Positions 47,081-59,500 of a DNA stretch of 64,000 bases are shown in pieces. Below the pieces are notes generated by a model. It was not told where the DNA came from. It was given only the letters and a program-made list of their open reading frames with translations, and ran no database searches. A program made the translations under genes and the position numbers. This DNA comes from Styela clava (Eukaryota; Chordata; Ascidiacea; Stolidobranchia; Styelidae). Positions within the stretch are counted from its first letter, which is position 1, and each line of letters opens with the position of its first letter. The stretch lies in NCBI RefSeq assembly GCF_964204865.1, contig NC_135258.1, positions 2,657,001 to 2,721,000 on the forward strand, read 5' to 3'.

Positions 47081-47189
47081 TATACAATACATAGATAAAT
47101 AATGAAAAATATAAAACAAACCAGATACATTTACCCATATTAGTCCAAAAATCCGATTTAAATTGTGTCCACATTCATGAAATGGAAAA

Positions 47190-47440
47190 ATATGTATCCA
47201 TGCAATGACATTAAACAACATGATGCGCAACTCCGGCATTTTTGTCCGAAGATCGTATTCGATAGCACGCTCCAATGCACATACTTGACGAGACGAAAAC
47301 GAGCGGATGTGTGCTGCTTTCAAGGCGTAGCACGAATGGTGTTCGTGCCTGCTTTGACAGTTGTTGTCGATTTTAATGATATTTTTGAAAGTTGGGGTAA
47401 AAAGAAATCGGTAAAAGGTAAGGTGAATACTATTGTTGTA
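47190..47440 (-). repeat. Interspersed repeat, copy 1 (paired with 50740-50960)
   Basis: On the minus strand GTCTCGTCAAGTATGTGCAT, TTGGAGCGTGCTATCGAATA and GCATCATGTTGTTTAATGTC align with plus-strand 50840-50945. The open frames here on both strands are explained by the repeat and I do not call a gene. Confidence 0.55.
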
Positions 47441-48539
47441 TATCACACCCGGGCATCGCACTGTTAAGTACATGTGGGAAAGCCAGCCTTTGTCAAATAC
47501 TACGAAGTTATTAATTCAGTACGGTACGTAGTTGCCCATTTGCCGAAATTACATATTTACTTACCCCTTATGGTTTCAAATAGTTCATGCACCTCCAGTT
47601 AGATTTTTTTAATCAGTGAGGATATATACTCATTGTTGATTGCTGCTCATTGTAACATACTATTACGCATTCACTTTTATTTGCGTATTGAATCAAAGTG
47701 TTAACAAGTTCACCTGACATTTCACTCATACCGGTCTATATTGTATAGTCTGATTTCTCAAGTATTTGGAGCCACGAATGCTTGTAATTTTCTGACTAAA
47801 CCCTTTTATTAGTTGGTTTATATACCAAATTCAGTAAAATATTTTTTAAATAAAACATGATATATTGGATTTATTAGCTTTTCCATTCTGAATCATATAG
47901 ACTGCTTTATTTATTCTTAACGAAAATTAATAAATCTCCTCTCTTTCTTCAGATGTGAAAGTTGTGGACAAACCTGTCTAAGCATTGTGAGACTCTTGCA
48001 GCACAAGAGGCAATAGCAGAAATAGTAAGTATATCAATCAAGAAATTAAGCCGACATAAAGCAAAACTTTCAACTATTCGTCTAATCTCAATTTCCTATT
48101 ATTTGTTCACAGGACAACTATAGCAGACGGGGAGATATCAGAAGTCTGGCGACATATCAGTGACAGTGTGATTCCAAGAAATATAATGCAATTGAAAATA
48201 GAAATTTGCAATAGAAAAACAACCTATGGAGGCATGCAAAGGCATTTGACCCTCCGGTAGAGTTGTGTATGGCCCCCACATCCTGCAGGGCTTGAGGAAA
48301 ATAACTAAAAATTTCAAAGCGTAAGATTGCATAAGCGGTCTTATTTGTAAAAGGGCACAAAACACGCCAGACATACTTAAAACAGCTTTGGAAATGAGGA
48401 TTACGGGTACCTCACTGCACCTGTGTTATATTTGGTTCATCAACTTTTGGTAGTACTATAGAAGAAATTCCGGAAGGGGCATAATCATCATTCATGATAA
48501 AATACTATCATATATTTTTTGAACAACTTCAATCTAGAC
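47441..48539. other. No recognised gene
   Basis: Only short open frames. A short stretch at about 47950-48025 (TTCAG acceptor-like, about 70 open bases, then AATAGTAAGT donor-like) could be an exon, but it carries no recognisable protein signature. Confidence 0.3.
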
Positions 48540-49653
48540 CAGGAATCTCAAACTCGCGGCCCCAGAGAACTTCCAGTGCGGCCCTCGAACGCTTAACAAT
48601 AATTGTAATAGTATTTTGGAAGTTTTTTTTTTATCTAAATGTAATAGATTTTTTAAACCTTCTAAAGTGAAATTGATTATTCACACAGAAAACAATTTAC
48701 TGAAAGTAGTTTTGGAATATTAATTTTTTTTGTCCACATTTTGACCCAATTAAGAATACACATCAAGCTAGCAAAAGAATACTTGAATAAAACACTTGAG
48801 TAATTAAATTAAACGCAAAGTACATGAAGAAGGTGGCATTTTCGAAGAAAATGGGAGTTGTAACATTTCTGCTCTTCACAAAATTCTGAAGCACATTGTT
48901 TAATTTGTCATATTTCCATCAATACAATCAAAAAACACAATAAGCTCAGCAGTCAATATGACAAATTCGAAGACCAACTTCGAACAGAAAATTTCCATGT
49001 GTTTGTATATTAATATAATTATACAACGACTTAGTTACTAAAAATCAATATCAATAATAATTCAAGCAATCCTATGCCACGCAATGTAGTGCGAAATGTC
49101 TTGTCGAAAAAATCTGTCATTTGTTTTGAAATGATAAAAGTAACTTTTTTGCATTACTGGAATTAATTAAACATTCGTAAAGATCCAGATAAACCCATGA
49201 TCATGTGGCCTCGTTAGTTAGAGTTGGTACTATAAAATCATTTCAGACTGGCCTTAGTATGCTGGTGACACAAAAAAGATGCCAAACGCCAGGACAAATG
49301 TAATTATTAAAACATTGAGTTTATACTGTAGTATTTTTGTTAATTTTAGGTTCATATATTTAGATTAAGTTATTTTTAGTGTATGTATTATTCTTTCCTT
49401 ATTCAAAGCTTGTTCAAAAATGATTTTGATGGTTGTACATAAAATTTTACGATTTTTTATAATAAATACTGTAACTTGCAAATGTTGCAATAATAGTGGA
49501 ATGCAAATATTAATATGTAATTGCATTTGAAATTGAAGAAAATAATAAAACTTAATCCAACTGTTTAGTTGCATCACAATATATGTCCCAAACTAAAACT
49601 ATCTTAATGCAATGCAATGCGGCTCTCGAAAACCCATGAGTTTGACACCACTG
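48540..49653. mobile_element. hAT-like element, 1.1 kb
   Basis: The left end CAGGAATCTCAAACTCGCGG and the reverse complement of the right end CAGTGGTGTCAAACTCATGG match imperfectly. Flanking octamers ATCTAGAC and ATCTATTC agree at 6 of 8. The interior is AT-rich without transposase. Confidence 0.7.
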
Positions 49654-51569
49654 ATCTATTCTAGACGATTCAAGCATTGCTTTGGGAAATTATATCACTT
49701 CAATTAAATTGAAATAATCTCGCTATATTAAATACAAAATCGTTGCTATCATAAAGGTAAACCAATTCAGCCACTCGAAATATATTGGCCTTCACAAAGC
49801 AATGGAGGCAAAATTGAGAGTTCATGAGCTATGAACATTTGTTCTTTTCTTTGTCTTGAACTTTCCATACTCCACAGCCCCTATTAATTTTTATTAATTT
49901 TAATTACCATGTGATGGTCATACATATCTTTAACTTGTATTTTCTGTCATGATGTATTATCTCAATGTGCCAAACTATTAATTAGTGTGCATATTTTGCT
50001 TCCAGATGACATAAATGTATTGTCATGTTTATTACCTCAGCTTGGAGTATTGACAAGAAAAAGGTGCCAGTAAATTAGGTAAAAAAATTTTCAACTCATT
50101 GTTATAATCAGAATTCACAATCAATAGAAATTATAAACAACCAACAATCAGTGAGAATTATATGCGAAATCCCTCAGAATAAATTTGTCTAAAATCGGAG
50201 GAAGGCAAAAAATATAGGTAGTTTCCATTCACACAAGCATTTCAAGAAGAATTGCTCGAGCCAAACTAAATGAGCATCGTCAGATGATCGGTAAGGCTGC
50301 AAGTTGAATTCAGCCCTGCAACCTCCTGCATAGAAGATAATATTAATTAGTGGGCTATGAGCTAAATTCCTAAATTTAAACAAACCTATCTACGATGCAT
50401 TATGTACCAGCAATGTTACCTACGATTAACTGAATATGTAATATGTCTAATAAATTCACCTACAAAAGCAAGTTCGATAGGTGCAAACTTTGTGTTATGG
50501 AATTGTATCGCAGCACAGTTTTGTATGACACCCTCTTTAAATGAAATTTCAATGATTAAGCGCAAACATTAAAATTACTAACTTTGAACTTTGTCATTAT
50601 CTGCAAAATGTTCCACACAAATCTTTCCGCTATCGCGTTTGTAATCTTCTCTGATAAAAAAAAAGTCTATGATGTCCAGAATTGCTCTTTACAGCTTGCC
50701 TGTTATTCCAGCTTTCCAAGTAAGCAAAACTTCTTAGATATAGAGATTATTTTGTTTCGTTACAGACGCAAAAAGGCAGTTACTACACGTAAAAAAGACG
50801 CCGAGTAGCAAAAGCGAGCGGAAAACGGACGCGAAAGGCGACGAGAAATATGTGCATTGGAGCGTATCATGAAATACAATGTTTTGCCTGTAGTCTTATG
50901 GAGTGACGTCAGAGTTGCCTATCATGTTGTTTAATGTCATTGATCCATGTAATCCAGTGACCATTGAAAATGTTATACCATACAACATATATTTTAAATT
51001 TATCCATTATTAGCATTTAATATGAAAAACAAAATTTTTGAAGAATTAGACAAATAATCAGAAAAACACCTACCATGCCATTAGGTGTTCTCTACATTTT
51101 CAGTCTATGTAACTTTTTTTTTTGTTACATGAAAAACTAGACATTTTACACAAAATTAGTAATATGGTACACAATGAAACCTGTTACCAGAATGTCATGA
51201 GTTAGCGAGTGATTGCAGAGTATCCGTCTTGTTGACTGTGTTGGAAAATTGATACTATGACATGATGGATGTATTCAAAACCTCGTCAATGCGTTGGTGT
51301 TGCATAATACCATATCATTTCTGCATTCACTGCTCATCAAACTCAGGCATCCTAATATTTTGCATTTGAAAACTGCTCTCATATTGCACTGCATTTTATA
51401 TATATTATATATCATCATATTTTATTATTGAGTTTCGATATTGCCAGATTGCAGATTTGCCACAAATCACACAGTTAAACGTACGTACCTACCTACACAA
51501 GCCTGAATATTTGCAAAGTTTGTCTGAACGACCAAAATTAAAACAATAAAGGTCAAAGGTCGGAAAAAC
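49654..51569. other. No recognised gene; contains second interspersed-repeat copy at 50740-50960
   Basis: GAGAAATATGTGCATTGGAG at about 50841 and ATCATGTTGTTTAATGTCAT at about 50922 match the minus strand of 47190-47440. Otherwise AT-rich with no supported feature on either strand. Confidence 0.45.
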
Positions 51570-51770
51570 AATGTCCAATATTCTGCCATTAAAATAATTG
51601 ACTCTGTGACTCCGATTTCCGTAAAAATAGGTTCATTATATCAAATATATGAGAAAATAAATTAAAGGTTAACCAAACGATGCTCACATCGTGGCCGATC
51701 AGTATTTGCAGAAAATTCCACAACGGGGAACATGGCGGGTATAATTTTGGAAAAATGGGTAACTGTCAGC
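51570..51770 (+). promoter_or_regulatory. Conserved 5' region of kelch gene F
   Basis: Aligns with 17910-18110 upstream of gene A (TAATTGACTCTGTGACTCCG, ATCAGTATTTGCAGAAAATT, GAACATGGCGGGTAT). A reading frame extends through it from 51680, but the same region in A is not open, so upstream codons are unlikely to be translated. Confidence 0.45.
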
Positions 51771-51865
51771 TGGAACTATTTACCAGTTTTGCCAAAGTCG
51801 CGGTTTGCATGTACCGGTATCCGCCCGTTACCCAGCGCGAGTTGTTTGGAACACCAAAACTAAAA

Positions 51866-53545
51866 ATGGAGCTTGAGATTAACTGTGATAAGAACAATCG
51901 CATATGGAGAATTTTTCACCGACTAGACAGATTGAGAAAAGATAAAGATCGTTGTGATGTTTTAATCAAGGTTGGATCTGATGAAATCCTGGCTCATAAG
52001 AATGTGTTGTCTGCAAACTCGGATTATTTTGATAAGATGTTTGCGCATGAAACTAAGGAAAAACAATCAGGAATATGTGAAATGAAAGAAGTTGACGCAT
52101 TTTGTGTTAAAAAATGTGTCGACTACATGTACAGCTGTGAAATTGCGGCTCCATTTGAAAAACTTGGTGATTTATTGCATGTTGCCACATTAATGCAACT
52201 TGATGATGTTTGTAGCGGAATCGTGAAACTTCTTGAAACAAATCTGAGTTCAGAATCAGTATTTGAAACCAGAAAAGTTTCCAAAATGTTCGATCTGACA
52301 AATCTTGAGGAAATATGCGCACAATTCATTTTGGATAAATTTCAAGAAATCTCTAAGATCGATGATTTTTGTTTTCTCGGTAAAGAGGAAGTTGTAAAAA
52401 TTATAAAAAATAAAAAACTGAGAGTTTCTGAAGATGTGAAGCTCAACGCTGTATTCAACTGGATAAAATTTGATTCCAAAAGTCGTGAAGTGTATGCAGA
52501 CAATATAATTGGATTGGTTGATTTATCCAAACTGTCTCTTGGGTATCGGAGTCATGTTATCGCTAATGAAGACATTGTCAGAGAAAATGCTGTTCGTCTT
52601 TTTAAATTCAGCATGTCTGTGATGGATTCCATGAACATTACGCCATCGAGCATTGCTGAAAATACGGGCAAAGAAGGCATTGTCGTTTTCAATTATAAAT
52701 CTGGCTACCTTCATTGTTATAATCCTGAAAACAACTCATGGGTTCAATTGCAAGAGATGAATAAGGATATGATGGATGATTGTTCAGGTTTTTCTGCTGT
52801 TACTGTTGGTGACTTTATTTATGTTCTGATGAATAACAAGGCTGTTTACAGGCTCAAATATCTTGATGAAGATGCCACCTGGGAGAAAATGGCTGATATG
52901 CTTGAACATCATGGAAATTTTCCACCAGCTGTTGTTTCGAATAACAACATTTATGCTATCGGAAGTAATGATGTAACTTCATATAAATATATTACTCCTG
53001 TTGAGAAGTACGATGTCAATTCGAACATATGGACACGACTAAACAATATGCCACCACCGTTGGATGGACCAAAATCTTTAGAAGGACCAGGATTATCTGT
53101 TTTTCAAAATAAGATTTATTGTTTTGGTGGCTTTCTCACTGGACAGTTAATAAATATAATCAGTCAGTATGATGCTGGATCGGATGTTTGGAAAATAGTT
53201 GGTGATATGCCTGTTGTGAATTCATATCTTGCTTTTGTTACAGTTGGTGAAAGCATTTATATTCTTGGTGGTGTTGATGAAGATTGCTTAGAATCCACCA
53301 ACACAGTTTGGCGTTTCAATCCAATTATCAATCACTGGCAATCTCTGAGTCCAATGCTTGTTGCTAGACATGGGTTCCATGCTTTTGCAATTCAGTGTTT
53401 TATTTATGCAGTCGGGGGAGTCGAGGGCAGTTGCGGTAGTTTGGAGAAATATAACATCGTAGAGGATAAATGGGAGCTAGTTGAGATACCAGAAGGAATG
53501 GAATTAGACATTTTGGGTTCAGTAAAAATCAAATTAAAAATTTAA
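51866..53545 (+). CDS. Kelch-like protein, copy F (BTB-BACK-Kelch, intact)
   Basis: 559 residues from the conserved MELEINCDKNNRIWR start. BTB has DRCDVLIKVGSDEILAHKN then VLSANSDYF. BACK has LEEICAQFIL and LNAVFNWIKFD. The kelch region shows KIYCFGG, IYILGG and IYAVGG, with an insertion in blade 3-4 (PPPLDGPKSLEGPG) relative to A-C. It is clearly diverged from A, B and C and closest to the 3' half of D. It lies about 18.5 kb from the D remainder with a Gypsy element and other insertions between, and lacks the hAT-like insertion after its stop codon. Expected role by family: CUL3 adaptor; substrate unknown. Confidence 0.92.
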   Translation: MELEINCDKNNRIWRIFHRLDRLRKDKDRCDVLIKVGSDEILAHKNVLSANSDYFDKMFAHETKEKQSGICEMKEVDAFCVKKCVDYMYSCEIAAPFEKLGDLLHVATLMQLDDVCSGIVKLLETNLSSESVFETRKVSKMFDLTNLEEICAQFILDKFQEISKIDDFCFLGKEEVVKIIKNKKLRVSEDVKLNAVFNWIKFDSKSREVYADNIIGLVDLSKLSLGYRSHVIANEDIVRENAVRLFKFSMSVMDSMNITPSSIAENTGKEGIVVFNYKSGYLHCYNPENNSWVQLQEMNKDMMDDCSGFSAVTVGDFIYVLMNNKAVYRLKYLDEDATWEKMADMLEHHGNFPPAVVSNNNIYAIGSNDVTSYKYITPVEKYDVNSNIWTRLNNMPPPLDGPKSLEGPGLSVFQNKIYCFGGFLTGQLINIISQYDAGSDVWKIVGDMPVVNSYLAFVTVGESIYILGGVDEDCLESTNTVWRFNPIINHWQSLSPMLVARHGFHAFAIQCFIYAVGGVEGSCGSLEKYNIVEDKWELVEIPEGMELDILGSVKIKLKI

Positions 53546-54486
53546 CTTTTCATCTTGATCTCTATACTTTAAGCTTTATCAACTTCAATGCAAAATTATC
53601 GCATAAATGCGAAATGTTCCTCCTAAAAGTACGTCATGTATTATCGAAAGTTCTTAAAATGTGTATTTTGTGAATTAATTGAGTTTCTTCTTCATGTAGC
53701 CTACATTAATTCATTTTTTTTCAGATATCAAATAAATCCTAAAAAAATTTCTGAATTCATTCTTTGTTTCATTTGTTTGCACGAATATAAAACCCTGTTG
53801 TTTTCAGAAAGTCCTGTCAAGTAAAATGGTCCACCAAATTCCTGTACAAACTGTGTAGAGCTTAAAATGAGAGCAAAGTTGTCTTGATGAACCTGGTTTG
53901 TTTTCTTTATGAATGATCTGTCCTTTTCAGCAGAGTTTAAATTTTTTTTTAAAAAAACTTTTGAATTTTTAATTCATTTTAATTTTATATATATATCTAA
54001 TTTTTTAGTTCAATTTCCCAAAACTATCCTACTTTGGTACCATTTGGACTCATCCAAGACTGAAATCTTTAAACCGTGATGTACTATTATAGTAATGGTT
54101 CTCCCGAAGTATGGGAACCAAGATGGCAACACCAGAACGTAGTATATGTACCAGGTTAGGGTTAGGCCATAATTTGATTCCAATTTTTCTTAAATTAGTT
54201 CTATGATGAATTCGGGGACCAGCATGCCAAAATATTGTTTTCAAGGTCATTTCATCACACATTATGCATTCTCTTGGAAATATAAACGAATATAATTTAA
54301 TATCTGGGTGTCAATTTTTTAATGAATGGAAGTGTTCATTATACGCGAATTTACACAGATCGGAAAGTCGTGAAAAGTTTCAGCAGCACATCTGCGCTGC
54401 AGTGACCGTACATTTGAACCCATGCGTATATCCGCAGGTTCAATCTATATGCGGGTACTAAAACCCATGGGTTAGGGTGAGTATGC
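53546..54486 (+). other. Kelch F 3' flank with MITE fragment
   Basis: No gene. About 53845-53935 resembles the other kelch spacers (GTAGAGCTTAAAATGAGAGC, ATGAATGATCTGTCC). About 54094-54200 matches one end of the spacer MITE (GTACCAGGTTAGGGTTAGGC). A small palindromic piece, GAACCCATGCGTA..CCCATGGGTTAGGG, sits near 54416-54478. Confidence 0.5.
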
Positions 54487-54600
54487 AATCCTCTCGCACA
54501 TAACCATCCCTGCATGATATTCGAACCTGCGAACCCACGCAGAGTAATTAGAGGTGCGGTGGCGAGCGTATTCCTAACGCTTAGCCCGTTGAGCCGCGCC
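54487..54600 (-). mobile_element. SINE tRNA head only, minus orientation
   Basis: On the minus strand GGCGCGGCTCAACGGGCTAA leads through the A-box, B-box and GGTTATGTGCGAGAGGATTG, where similarity stops. It lies head-to-head with the next SINE, about 15 bp away. Confidence 0.85.
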
Positions 54601-54615
54601 ACAACGATCTTTATC

Positions 54616-54880
54616 GGTGCGATGGTGTGGCTCAACGGGCTAAGCGTTAGGAATACGCTCGCCACCGCACCTCTAATTACTCTGCGTGGGTTCGAATCCC
54701 ATGCAGGGATGGTTATGTGCGAGAGGATTCCTCCACCACCAAGTCCATGCATTCAAAAACAATATAACTAATCCCATACCCGACTTGGAATGGTAACCGG
54801 ACGAGAGACCGTGGTTCGCCATATGGATACCGTCTTATCGGCTTCCCTCTCCCCCGGGATAAATATGTAAATCCTATCTT
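54616..54880 (+). mobile_element. SINE, internally deleted
   Basis: Starts GCGATGGTGTGGCTCAACGG. It lacks the GGTTCGCA repeat before the B-box and about 60 bp between GCGAGAGGATT and CCTCCACCACC. The tail decays to TCCTATCTTTTC. Confidence 0.85.
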
Positions 54881-54892
54881 TTCTAGTCACTT

Positions 54893-55130
54893 TGCTGAGA
54901 GGTACCCATTTTTCAGAAATTATACCCGCCATGTTTCCGTTGTAAAATATTCTGCAAATACTGATCGGCCACGGTGTGAGTATCGTTTAGTAATTTAGTT
55001 AGTTGACATTTAATTTATTTCTTATAAATTTGATACAATGAACCTATATTTATAGAAATCAGAGTCACCGAGTCAATTATTTTAGTGGCGGAATATTGAA
55101 CATGGTTACCATTGTGGCGTAATAAGTCAG
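54893..55130 (-). promoter_or_regulatory. Orphan inverted copy of the kelch 5' region
   Basis: The minus strand contains, in order, TGACTCGGTGACTCTGATTT, ACGATACTCACACCGTGGCC, ATCAGTATTTGCAG and ACATGGCGGGTATAATTTC, matching 17890-18110 and 51570-51770. No kelch coding sequence follows on the minus strand; SINE sequence does. Confidence 0.65.
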
Positions 55131-55187
55131 CTCAATCAATGAATAGCGACAACTCCGTTATTTTCTGTATCTCCAAGTTGCAGAGGC

Positions 55188-55260
55188 GTAGCTTAGGGGG
55201 GGCAATGGGGTACATATGCCCCCGGGAGCCAAGGTACAGGGGCGCCAAAATGGGACTTGC
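55188..55260. mobile_element. Possible terminus of a zinc-finger-MYM-type hAT element
   Basis: AGAGGCGTAGCTTAGGGGGG followed by GCAATGGGG, CCCCCGGGAGCC and GGGGCGCC resembles termini of a hAT lineage common in invertebrates. No partner end was found. Confidence 0.35.
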
Positions 55261-56517
55261 AAAAATGTCACAACGAGGGTAAAATACCAGTCACATAAAA
55301 TAAATCTCACAAGCAAGATTGCACCGGCGGCAGTACCACTGTGAAGCTAGTAGCAAACCTTCTTCTAATTTTGCGCAGCGGTGCGTATAATCTCGTTTTT
55401 GTGCTCATTGAAGGGTGATATGACAGTTTTGTGCTTATTGAAGGGTGGTGGCGTAAAACATGGGCCAGTCCTAAATTCCACACAGAGAACAATGATTAAG
55501 TTTGTAGACAGGCTGTGGAAGAAATACATCACGATAAGCAGTAAATTCAAATATATTTGACGGCAACTTAGGATACAGAGTGGAGAGCATCCCGGTGGTT
55601 TGATCGCCTATGCAGTTTCATTTTTCATAGTACGGTGTCGAAATTAAATATACTCGGCTGATAAAATTGATCACGACAAATATTTTGACAAAAAATGTTA
55701 GATTACGTATTCATATAAGCTTGAAAATATAACGAAACGAGTGCTCCATGTCACCTGCATAGGTTTCGGTAATAACTGCTAATTAAAAGCTAAGTTATGT
55801 TCAATTTATGTGACATTTTTTGGAAATACTTCTCATGCCTGCAAACATTTATACAGAGGTGCAAGATGGTACGCGAACTAAGACTGAGAAATAATCAATA
55901 TCAACCGAGCCATTGAGTTGAGGTCCAAATCGTCTGACCAACTCGATTTACATTATTAAACACTGTGATACCGATAAAAATTTATATGGTGCCCATTCCG
56001 TGATGCTTTATGCGCGCTGCTTATTTTGCTAAAGTGTTAATTCAACCAAGAGCCCCGAGCATTTTTGTATAACTTCAAAAATATTTCAAAACCAGCCTAC
56101 TAAATCACAACATTTCGTAGCCGTAAAAGTGCTTTACTTCGTTTCAAACTGTGTATTGTATTACGTAACAAACGTTAAACTTATTATAATATGTCTTAGT
56201 AATTTAAGAAGTTTCACATGCATTTTGTAGTATAAAGCAAATTCTTCAACACATGCAATAAACAGAACGTAAAAATTGTTTTGTTTCAATATGTCTCACT
56301 GGCGCTGAAATCAGAAGTCAGGTTATTATATGTCGTACATTATCGTTATATCGTAATTTGGATATTTTGAAGATCAGCATAACGTCTCTTCTTTATTGGT
56401 GGCGCGAAATCTTAATTTTTTATTCAAGAGATGACAAATTTCCAGAATTATGTGCAATCGTGTCATTATTACACGATAATTTTATAAAAATGGTATACAC
56501 AAAATTATGCAATTTAC
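55261..56517. other. No recognised gene; left flank of the satellite
   Basis: Contains one arm (55335-55356) of a 22-bp exact inverted repeat whose partner is 61274-61295. A GTGCT(C/T)ATTGAAGGGTG block is duplicated at about 55408 and 55430. Otherwise unassigned. Confidence 0.5.
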
Positions 56518-59500
56518 AAAAGTCAAAAAAGCTAATTTTGGCAACTTTCAAATCCCAGCAGCACACTCTCCGCACAAGAGGCATTCGATTTGGTTATTTT
56601 ATGTTAAAGAAGTTTATCTAGAGTTTTTCACACAACTAGAACCTAAGCCTTTTTTATTTTAGAATCTGGGGTATTCTCATAGCGAAAATGGCCTTATTTG
56701 GAAAAATTACGTATAGCTGAAAAAGCTAATTTAGTCAATTTTCAAAGCCTAGCAGCACACCCTTCCGCACAAGAGGCATTCGATTTGATTCTTTTATGTT
56801 GAAGAAGTTTACCTGAAGTTTTCCACAAAACTAGAACCTAAGCCTTTTTTATTTTAGAATCTGGGGTATTCTCATATCGAAAATGGCCTTATTTGGAAAA
56901 ATTACGTATAGCGAAAAAAGCTAATTTAGTCAATTTTCAAAGCCTAGCAGCACACCCTTCCGCACAAGAGGCATTCGATTTGATTCTTTTATGTTAAAGA
57001 AGTTTACCTGAAGTTTTCCACAAAACTAGAACCTAAGCCTTTTTTATTTTAGAATCTACGTTATTCTTATGGCGAAAATGGCCTTATTTGGAAAAATTAC
57101 GTATAGCGAAAAAAGCTGATTTAGTCAATTTTAAAAGCCTAGCAACACACCCTTCCGCACAAGAGGCATTTGATTTGATTCTTTTATGTTAAAGAAGTTT
57201 ACCTGAAGTTTGCCATAAAACTAGAAGCTAAGCCTTTTTTATTTTAGAATCTACGTTATTCTTATGGCGAAAATGGCCTTATTTTAAAAAATTACGTATA
57301 GCGAAAAAATCTAATTTAGTCAATTTTCAAAGCCTAGCAGCACACCCTTCCGCACAAGAGGCATTCGATTTGATTACTTCATGTTAAAGCGGTTTACCTG
57401 AAGTTTGCCACACAACTAGAAGCTAAGCCTTTTTTATTTTAGAATCTGGGGTATTCTCATAGCGAAAATGGCCTTATTTGGAAAAATTACATATAGCGAA
57501 ATAAGCTTATTTAGTCAATTTTCAAAGCCTAGCAGCACACCCTTCCGCACAAGAGGCATTCGATTTGATTCTTTTATGTTGAAGAAGTTTACCTGAAGTT
57601 TTCCACACAACTAGAACCTAAGCCTTTTTTATTTTAGAATCTGGGGTATTCTCATAGCGAAAATGGCCTTTTTTGGAAAAATTACGTATAGCGAAAAAAG
57701 CTAATTTAGTCAATTTTCAAAGCCTAGCAGCACACCCTTTCGCACAAGAGGCATTCGATTTGATTATTTCCCATTAAAGAAGATTACCTGAAGTTTTCCA
57801 CACAACTAGAACCTAAGCCTTTTTTATTTTAGAATCTGGGGTATTCTCATAGCGAAAATGGCCTTTTTTTGGAAAAATTACGTATAGCGAAAAAAGCTAA
57901 TTTAGTCAATTTTCAAAGCCTAGCAGCACACCCTTCCGCACAAGAGGCATTCGATTTGATTATATCCCATGAATGAAGTTTACCTGAAGTTTGCCACACA
58001 ACTAGAAGCTAAGCCTTTTTTATTTTAGAATCTACGTTATTCTTATGGCGAAAATGGCCTTATTTTAAAAAATTACGTATAGCGAAAAAAGCTAATTTAG
58101 TCAATTTTCAAAGCCTAGCAGCACACCCTTCCGCACAAGAGGCATTGATTTGATTATTTCATGTTAAAGCGGTTTACCTGAAGTTTGCCACACAACTAGA
58201 AGCTAAGCCTTTTTTATTTTAGAATCTAGGGTATTCTCATAGCGAAAATGGCCTTATTTGGAAAAATTACATATAGCGAAATAAGCTTATTTAGTCAATT
58301 TTCAAAGCCTAGCAGCACACCCTTCCGCACAAGAGGCATTCGATTTGATTCTTTTATGTTGAAGAAGTTTACCTGAAGTTTTCCACACAACTAGAACCTA
58401 AGCCTTTTTTATTTTAGAATCTGGGGTATTCTCATAGCGAAAATGGCCTTTTTTGGAAAAATTACGTATAGCGAAAAAAGCTAATTTAGTCAATTTTCAA
58501 AGCCTAGCAGCACACCCTTCCGCACAAGAGGCATTCGATTTGATTCTTTCATGTTGAAGAAGTCTACCTGAAGTTTTCCACACAACTAGAACCTAAGCCT
58601 TTTTTATTTTAGAATCTGGGGTATTCTCATAGCGAAAATGGCCTTTTTTGGAAAAATTACATATAGCGAAAAAAGCTAATTTAGTCAATTTTCAAAGCCT
58701 AGCAGCACACCCTTCCGCACAAGAGGCATTCGATTTGATTCTTTTATGTTAAAGAAGTTTATCTGAAGTTTGCCACACAACTAGAAGCTAAGCCTTTTTA
58801 TTTTAAAATCTACGTTATTCTTATGGCGAAAATGGCCTTATTTTAAAAAATTACGTATAGCGAAAAAAGCTAATTTAGTCAATTTTCAAAGCCTAGCAGC
58901 ACACCCTTCCGCACAAGAGGCATTCGATTTGATTATTTCATGTTAAAGAAGTTTACCTGAAATTTGCCACACAACTAGAAGCTAAGCCTTTTTTATTTTA
59001 GAATCTACGTTATTCTTATGGCGAAAATGGCCTTATTTTAAAAAATTACGTATAGCGAAAAAAGCTAATTTAGTCAATTTTCAAAGCCTAGCAGCACACC
59101 CTTCCGCACAAGAGGCATTCGATTTGATTCTTTCATGTTGAAGAAGTCTACCTGAAGTTTGCCACACAGCTAGAACCTAAGCCTTTTTTATTTTAGAATT
59201 TACGTTATTCTTATGGCGAAAATGGCCTTATTTTGAAAAATTACGTATAGCGAAAAAAGCTAATTTAGTCAATTTTCAAAGCCTAGCAGCACACCCTTCC
59301 GCACAAGAGGCATTCGATTTGATTATTTCATGTTAAAGAGGTTTACCTGAAGTTTGCCACACAACTAGAACCTAAGCCTTTTTTATTTTAGAATCTGGGG
59401 TATTCTCATAGCGAAATGGCCTTATTTGGAAAAATTACATATAGCGAAATAAGCTTATTTAGTCAATTTTCAAAGCCTAGCAGCACACCCTTCCGCACAA

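Noticed and set aside
47165-47467. 100-131-codon open frames on both strands
   Set aside because: They coincide with an interspersed repeat also present at 50740-50960 and show no protein signature.
51680-51865. N-terminal extension of kelch F
   Set aside because: The upstream open stretch is inside the 5' region shared with gene A, where it is not open. The conserved start is the MELE methionine at 51866.
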